Positions 59,330 to 64,000 of a stretch of 64,000 nt of DNA are shown here, in pieces (the stretch's first letter is position 1; each line of letters starts with the position of its first letter). Where the stretch lies: contig NZ_JBPZGY010000016.1 of assembly GCF_051857535.1 (NCBI RefSeq), forward strand, positions 1-64,000, read 5' to 3'. The notes beneath the pieces are model-generated. The model worked only from the letters and a program-made list of their open reading frames with translations, made no database searches and was not told where the DNA came from. This stretch comes from Roseateles_B sp051857535 (GTDB taxonomy: Bacteria; Pseudomonadota; Gammaproteobacteria; Burkholderiales; Burkholderiaceae_C). The position numbers were made by a program, and so were the translations under genes.

Positions 59330-59947
59330 TCAATGCTCGGCAGCGTCCTTGCCCGGGCCTTGCGGAGGCTCTGCGGCACTGTCGTCATTCGCGGAGGGGC
59401 CGCGCACCGGCCCGTGGTCGTGACGGTGCTGCTGGGGGCGCATGCCTGCGCGCAGGTAGCGGTTGTGGTGGCTGGTGCGGGGCAGGAAGCGTGCGAGCTC
59501 GGTGAGTGCCATCTGGTAGACGCCGCGCTTGAACTCGATCACGGCTTCCAGCGGTACCCAGTAGTCGTTCCAGCGCCAGGCGTCGAACTCGGGGTGGTCG
59601 GTGGCGCGCAGGTTCATGTCGCTGTCGCGACCCATCAGCTGCAGCAGAAACCAGATCTGCTTCTGGCCGCGGTAATGGCCACGGGCATCGCGACGTATGT
59701 AGTGCTCGGGCACTTCATAACGCAGCCAGTCACGCGTGCGCGCAATGATGCGCACATGCTCGGACCTCAAGCCCACTTCCTCGTGGAGCTCTCTGAACAT
59801 CGCCTGCTCGGGCGTTTCGCCATGCTTGATGCCTCCTTGCGGGAACTGCCAGGAGTGCGTCCGAATGCGTTTGCCCCAGAACACTTCGTTCCGGTGGTTG
59901 AGCAGGATGATGCCGACGTTGGGCCTGAAGCCTTCACGGTCGAGCAT
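59330..59947 (-). CDS. rppH: RNA pyrophosphohydrolase (Nudix)
   Basis: A 205-residue Nudix hydrolase that removes pyrophosphate from mRNA 5' ends and triggers decay. The Nudix box runs from G38 to L60 (GGIKHGETPEQ...RELHEEVGL). REGFRPNVGIILLN at the N-terminus is typical. The C-terminal 40 residues are His/Arg/Pro-rich and look disordered. ATG 59947 has GAGG upstream. It is divergent from proS. Confidence 0.94.
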   Translation of the reverse strand: MLDREGFRPNVGIILLNHRNEVFWGKRIRTHSWQFPQGGIKHGETPEQAMFRELHEEVGLRSEHVRIIARTRDWLRYEVPEHYIRRDARGHYRGQKQIWFLLQLMGRDSDMNLRATDHPEFDAWRWNDYWVPLEAVIEFKRGVYQMALTELARFLPRTSHHNRYLRAGMRPQQHRHDHGPVRGPSANDDSAAEPPQGPGKDAAEH

Positions 59948-60103
59948 AATCAACCTCAAATCTTTAGTTGGATTGATTATTGCATCGGGCCTCGCCCCTT
60001 GCATGATCCTCGCTAACCCCAAGCCCAGGCGCGCCAGCCGGGCATCTGCCGTCAGGTGGGTGCCAGGAAGGCGCGCTGCCGGTTCTTACCTGCAGTCTCC
60101 GCG

Positions 60104-61849
60104 ATGAAAGCCTCTCAGTTCTTCGTCTCCACGCTCAAGGAAGCCCCCGCCGACGCCGAAGTCGTCAGCCACAAGCTCATGATGCGAGCCGGCATGATCA
60201 AGCGCCTGGGCGCCGGCATCTACAACTACATGCCCATGGGCCTGCGCGTGATCCGCAAGGTGGAAGGCATCGTCCGCGAGGAAATGAACCGCGCTGGCGC
60301 TGTCGAGTTGCTGATGCCGGTGGTGCAGCCCGCCGAGCTGTGGCAGGAGACGGGCCGCTTCGACAAGATGGGGCCCGAGCTGCTGCGCGTGAAGGATCGC
60401 CACGGCCGCGACTTCATCATCCAGCCCACCAGCGAAGAGGTGGTGACCGACATCGCGCGCCAGGAGCTGCGCTCCTACAAGCAGCTGCCCAAGAACCTGT
60501 ATCACATCCAGACCAAGTTCCGCGACGAGCGTCGCCCCCGCTTCGGCGTGATGCGCGGCCGCGAGTTCACCATGAAGGATGCCTACTCCTTCGACCGTGA
60601 CGTGGAAGCCGCCGGCCGCAGCTACGAGAACATGTTCCAGGCCTACTGCAAGATCTTCGACCGCCTGGGCCTGGAGTACCGCGCTGTCGCGGCCGACACC
60701 GGTGCCATCGGTGGCGATCGCTCCCACGAGTTCCAAGTCATCGCCGAGACGGGCGAGGACGCCATCGTCTACTGTCCCGACAGCGATTACGCCGCCAACA
60801 TCGAGCTGGCCGAGGCCCTGCCCTTGCTGAACAGCCGTGCTGCTGCTGCCCAGGCCTTGACCAAGACGCCCACGCCGGGCAAGAGCACCTGCGAGGACGT
60901 CGCCGCGCTGCTGGACCTGCCCCTGGCGCAGACCGTCAAGTCCCTGGTGCTGGCTACCGACGAACTCAACGAGCATGGCGAAATCGTCAAGACCCAGGTC
61001 TGGCTGCTGCTGGTGCGCGGCGATCATGAGCTCAACGAAGTCAAGGCCGGCAAGATCGATGGCCTCAAGGGTGGCTTCCGCTTCGCCACCGTGGGCGAGA
61101 TCGAGTCCCACTTCGGCTGCAAGCCCGGCTACCTGGGCCCCATCGGCCTGAAGCAGGCGGTGAAGATCGTGGCTGACCGCACCGTCGCGCAGATGGCCGA
61201 CTTCGTCTGCGGGGCCAACGAGGCTGATTACCACTTCACCGGGGCCAACTGGGGCCGCGATCTCCCCGAGCCCGATCTGGTGGCCGACATCCGCAACGTG
61301 GTGGCCGGCGATCCCTCGCCCGACGGCAAGGGTCTGTTGGCCATCCAACGCGGCATCGAGGTGGGCCATGTGTTCTACCTGGGCACCAAGTACTCGGCGG
61401 CCATGAACGCCACCTTCCTCGATGAGACCGGCAAGCCCAAGCCCTTCGAGATGGGCTGCTACGGCATTGGCGTGACCCGCATCCTGGGTGCGGCCATCGA
61501 GCAGAACCACGACGAGCGCGGCATCATCTGGCCCGACTCCATTGCTCCCTTCACTGTCGCCATCTGCCCCATCGGCATGGACCGCAGCGAAGAGGTCCGG
61601 GCAGCCGCCCATCAGCTGTACGAACAGCTGCAGGCGCTGGGCATCGATGTGTTGCTGGACGACCGCGGTGAGCGCCCCGGCGCGATGTTCGCTGACTGGG
61701 AGCTGATTGGCGTGCCGCACCGCGTGGTGCTGTCCGATCGCGGTCTCAAGGAAGGCCAGGTCGAGTACCAGGGGCGTCGTGATGCCGAGGCAAGCAAGCT
61801 GGCATTGACCGAGGTGGTGGCGCATCTGCAGGCCCGCCTGAAGGTCTGA
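60104..61849 (+). CDS. proS: Prolyl-tRNA synthetase
   Basis: A 581-residue class II synthetase of the bacterial type. Motif 1 is near MGLRVIRKVEGIVREEM, motif 2 FRDERRPRFGVMRGREF, and motif 3 GCYGIGVTRILGAAIEQ. The INS editing domain, which deacylates Ala-tRNA(Pro), lies between about 225 and 405. The anticodon-binding domain ends the protein. The upstream edge of the leader shares the 157-bp gap with rppH. Confidence 0.97.
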   Translation: MKASQFFVSTLKEAPADAEVVSHKLMMRAGMIKRLGAGIYNYMPMGLRVIRKVEGIVREEMNRAGAVELLMPVVQPAELWQETGRFDKMGPELLRVKDRHGRDFIIQPTSEEVVTDIARQELRSYKQLPKNLYHIQTKFRDERRPRFGVMRGREFTMKDAYSFDRDVEAAGRSYENMFQAYCKIFDRLGLEYRAVAADTGAIGGDRSHEFQVIAETGEDAIVYCPDSDYAANIELAEALPLLNSRAAAAQALTKTPTPGKSTCEDVAALLDLPLAQTVKSLVLATDELNEHGEIVKTQVWLLLVRGDHELNEVKAGKIDGLKGGFRFATVGEIESHFGCKPGYLGPIGLKQAVKIVADRTVAQMADFVCGANEADYHFTGANWGRDLPEPDLVADIRNVVAGDPSPDGKGLLAIQRGIEVGHVFYLGTKYSAAMNATFLDETGKPKPFEMGCYGIGVTRILGAAIEQNHDERGIIWPDSIAPFTVAICPIGMDRSEEVRAAAHQLYEQLQALGIDVLLDDRGERPGAMFADWELIGVPHRVVLSDRGLKEGQVEYQGRRDAEASKLALTEVVAHLQARLKV

Positions 61850-61856
61850 GGTGCCG

Positions 61857-62483
61857 ATGCAGCCAGCATTCCGCGCCCGGCGCGGCCTTCTTGCTGCATC
61901 GCTGCTGAGTCTTCTGCCCCTGCGCCAGGCCTGGGCGGGCGCCCAGGTCGAGGAGCCCTTGGCGGATGCAGTGCGCTCGGCGCTGTCGGCCTCGATTCGC
62001 AACAGTGCACCGCCACGGCCTCACTTTGAGAAGATCGACGACCGTCTGGCCTACCTGCGCTGGCTGGGCACCATGAGTGATCGCCTGCGCCCCCGCAAGA
62101 CGGAGGCTCAGACACGCATCGAGTTCCTCGAGACCCTCTGGTATGAGGCCACTCGCGCCGGCCTGGAGCCCAGCCTGGTGCTGGGGCTGGTCGAGGTGGA
62201 GAGCGGATTTCGCAAATACGCGATCAGCGTGGTCGGTGCGCGGGGCTACATGCAGGTGATGCCCTTCTGGGCCCGCCTCATCGGCGACGGTCAGGCTTCG
62301 CGCCTCTTTCACATGCAGACCAATCTGCGCTTTGGCTGCGTGATCATGCGCCACTACCTGGATCGCGAGAATGGCGATCTCTTCATGGCATTGGGGCGCT
62401 ACAACGGCAGTCGGGGGCGGCCCGAGTACCCGAATGCGGTGCTGGCGGCCCGGCGCAAGTGGCTGATGCCGGGGGAGCGCTGA
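61857..62483 (+). CDS. Lytic transglycosylase-domain protein (SLT family)
   Basis: A 208-residue exported protein. A basic N-terminus and hydrophobic segment (LLAASLLSLLPLRQAWA) make a signal peptide. The SLT domain carries the catalytic Glu in VEVESGF (E115) and VGARGYMQVMP, followed by RFGCVIMRHYL and YNGS. It should cleave peptidoglycan glycan strands in the periplasm. The start at ATG 61857 is preferred over GTG 61851 because GAGGTG lies just upstream. It follows proS closely and is probably co-transcribed. Confidence 0.9.
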   Translation: MQPAFRARRGLLAASLLSLLPLRQAWAGAQVEEPLADAVRSALSASIRNSAPPRPHFEKIDDRLAYLRWLGTMSDRLRPRKTEAQTRIEFLETLWYEATRAGLEPSLVLGLVEVESGFRKYAISVVGARGYMQVMPFWARLIGDGQASRLFHMQTNLRFGCVIMRHYLDRENGDLFMALGRYNGSRGRPEYPNAVLAARRKWLMPGER

Positions 62484-62578
62484 GGTCCGAGGGGTTTGTT
62501 TCCTGGACGGCGGAGTGCGGCCCCTTTTCGGGCGCCGCCTGCGCACATGCGCTGAGTTTCAGTACCGGGGCGGCCTGC

Positions 62579-63172
62579 TCAGCCAGCCTCACGCAGGCCT
62601 TGCCAGCGCTGGGGCTGGGCACCGGCGATGCCGCAGAGGTCCAGCACCCGCTCCACGCCCTCTGCGACCAGCGCGTCCACGCTCTGGGGCTTCAAGTAGA
62701 AGGCTGGCAGCGGCGGGAAGATGATGCCCCCCATTTCCGTCACAGCGGTCATGTTGCGCAGGTGTGCCAGGTTGAAGGGGGTCTCGCGGACCATCAGCAG
62801 CAGCCGGCGGCGCTCCTTGAGAGTGACGTCGGCAGCGCGGGTGAGGAGGTTGTCGCCAAAGCCGTGGGCGATGGCGGCCAGGCTCTTCATGGAGCAGGGG
62901 GCGACCACCATCGCTGTGGCACCGAAGCTGCCGCTGGCCACGCAGGCGCCGACATCACCGGGCGCATGGGCCTGGGTGGCCTCGGCCTCCAGGGCATCGC
63001 GGCTCAGTCCCAATTCGTGGTGCACGTTGAGCAATCCGGCCGGCGTGGCGATGAGGTGGGTGTGGACGCCCAGTTCCCGGCATCGACGCAGAAGCTGCAG
63101 ACCATAGGCAGCGCCGCTGGCGCCGCTGATGCCCACAATCAAACGCTGCGGCGATGCAGGCAGTGCACTCAC
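62579..63172 (-). CDS. ubiX: Flavin prenyltransferase UbiX
   Basis: A 197-residue flavoprotein that prenylates FMN to make the cofactor of the UbiD decarboxylase in ubiquinone synthesis. The motif VGISGASGAAYG (13-24), the VAPCSMKSLAAIAHG segment and RETPFNLAHLRNM are diagnostic. The start codon is GTG at 63172, overlapping the glutaredoxin stop (GTGA). Confidence 0.95.
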   Translation of the reverse strand: MSALPASPQRLIVGISGASGAAYGLQLLRRCRELGVHTHLIATPAGLLNVHHELGLSRDALEAEATQAHAPGDVGACVASGSFGATAMVVAPCSMKSLAAIAHGFGDNLLTRAADVTLKERRRLLLMVRETPFNLAHLRNMTAVTEMGGIIFPPLPAFYLKPQSVDALVAEGVERVLDLCGIAGAQPQRWQGLREAG

Positions 63173-63483
63173 TGGGCGCCTACCGCCTGTTGGAGCTCGC
63201 CGCTTTCGTACATCTCCATCATGATGTCCGAGCCGCCGATGAACTCACCGCCGATGTAGAGCTGCGGGATCGTCGGCCAGTTGGCATATTCCTTGATGCC
63301 CTGGCGCACTTCCTCGTCTTCCAGCACGTTGAAGGTCTTGAGGTCCGTCACGCCGCAGGCCTTGAGAATCTGGACGGCGCGGCCCGAGAAACCGCACATG
63401 GGAAACTGGGCAGTGCCCTTCATGAAAAGAACGATCCGGTTGTTCTTGACCAGATCGTCAATGCGTTGCTGAACGTCGCTCAT
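63169..63483 (-). CDS. grxD: Monothiol glutaredoxin (Grx4 type)
   Basis: A 104-residue monothiol glutaredoxin that carries a bridged 2Fe-2S cluster with glutathione. The active site is C30-GFS. WPTIPQLYIGGEFIGGSDIM gives the glutathione site (cis-Pro, GGS-D). ATG 63483 is the family start. It is coupled to ubiX. No feature beyond a weak minus-10-like GATAAT (63552-63557 on the minus strand) is seen in the upstream gap. Confidence 0.95.
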   Translation of the reverse strand: MSDVQQRIDDLVKNNRIVLFMKGTAQFPMCGFSGRAVQILKACGVTDLKTFNVLEDEEVRQGIKEYANWPTIPQLYIGGEFIGGSDIMMEMYESGELQQAVGAQ

Positions 63484-63645
63484 GGCTTGATTCCTTGCTG
63501 AGAAGCTGTGGCCGAACACTGCTGAGGGCGGCGCCCTCCGGCCTTGGCGTGATTATCGGGCAGAGCGCATGCCCGGAGCGGCGCAAGGGCGTATGGCGTG
63601 TGGCCGCCCGGCCTGCAGCGGACCCTCTGACCCAGTTCAGCAGGC

Positions 63646-64000
63646 TCAGTAGCTGTAGCTGAGACCGAACTGCAGCAGGGGCATCAGCCGGTTGTCCCGC
63701 AGTGCCTCGTCAACGGAGCCCAGGCTGTTGCCCAGGCGCAGGCCGTTGCGGTTGACGAGGCCGAGGTCGGCACTGAAGCCCCAGCCGCCCCGCGTCGAAA
63801 TGCCGCTGTACCCGATGCCGATATAGGGTAGGGTGCTGCCGGGATCGCCCCGTTCGTTGGCGGAGCCCACGGAACGCAAGCCGACCGCCAGCGAATGGCC
63901 CAGGCTCATGGACTGAGGGCTCAGCGTCAGGCCAGAACCGCTCTGGGTGATGCTCAGTGGGCCCATCATGAGGCCGCCGGTAGCCCGCAGGCCGCCACGC
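63646..64000 (-). CDS. Partial gene, probable outer-membrane beta-barrel C-terminus
   Basis: The last 117 codons of a minus-strand gene that continues past the right edge. The sequence is rich in Gly, Ser and Leu with alternating patterns (GLTLSPQSMSLGHSLAVGLRS, PYIGIGYSGISTRGGWGFSADLG) and ends FGLSYSY, an aromatic C-terminus like that of outer-membrane barrels. I do not recognise the exact family. The start is outside the window. Confidence 0.6.
   Translation of the reverse strand, partial: RGGLRATGGLMMGPLSITQSGSGLTLSPQSMSLGHSLAVGLRSVGSANERGDPGSTLPYIGIGYSGISTRGGWGFSADLGLVNRNGLRLGNSLGSVDEALRDNRLMPLLQFGLSYSY

Noticed and set aside
63524..63538. GAGGGC-GGC-GCCCTC inverted repeat upstream of grxD
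   Set aside because: A short GC dyad with no T-run; likely chance in GC-rich DNA.

Overview
The window is a GC-rich stretch of a betaproteobacterial chromosome. It most resembles Burkholderiales of the Comamonadaceae or a related group. The grounds are recognition only: OmpC-type Burkholderiales porins, a Coq7-type ubiquinone hydroxylase, cyaY divergent from lptM, an mlaFEDACB operon with mlaA inside it, zwf with hexR, and rplU-rpmA-obg-proB. No rRNA, phage, plasmid or CRISPR sequence was found. Almost everything is intact core genome; one tRNA is present and one gene runs off the right edge.

Layout. 0.2-3.3 kb: a divergent CobT-like protein and ilvA on the minus strand; ilvA is preceded by a short transcription unit with its own promoter, operator-like palindrome and terminator. 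3.4-8.7 kb: OsmC protein, coq7, two tandem porins, a DUF3047 lipoprotein, lptM and cyaY. 8.9-16.6 kb: mrcA divergent from pilMNOPQ. 16.7-22.7 kb: a 1041-residue lipoprotein with Ig-like repeats, then aroK, aroB and dgt. 22.75-23.56 kb: a REP-associated tyrosine transposase between inverted REP-like sequences. 23.7-30.0 kb: gltB and gltD. 30.2-38.2 kb: a minor-pilin cluster (pilE, fimT, pilV, pilW, pilX, pilY1) and a TonB-like protein. 39.0-42.9 kb: mlaFEDACB. 43.0-48.7 kb: zwf-hexR divergent from tal-pgi and a HAD phosphatase. 48.7-54.4 kb: a minus-strand operon pilB-pilC-pilD-coaE-zapD-yacG. 54.7-64 kb: tRNA-Pro, ispB, rplU-rpmA, obgE-proB, rppH, proS, a lytic transglycosylase, ubiX, a monothiol glutaredoxin and a partial beta-barrel-like gene.

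The strongest theme is type IV pili. Three separate loci give the alignment complex and secretin (PilMNOPQ), the minor pilins with tip protein PilY1, and the assembly ATPase, platform protein and prepilin peptidase (PilBCD). The major pilin and the retraction ATPases PilT/PilU are not in the window. A second theme is the envelope: porins, Mla phospholipid transport, LptM, PBP1a and a lytic transglycosylase. A third is central carbon and nitrogen metabolism: glutamate synthase, pentose phosphate enzymes with a HexR-type regulator, shikimate, isoleucine and proline synthesis.

I did not find a clearly new multi-gene system. The best leads are the small transcription unit upstream of ilvA, the Ig-repeat lipoprotein between pilQ and aroK, a 12-bp-arm stem-loop in the pilB leader, the calcium-loop distribution between PilW and PilY1, and the CobT-like protein with altered active-site residues.
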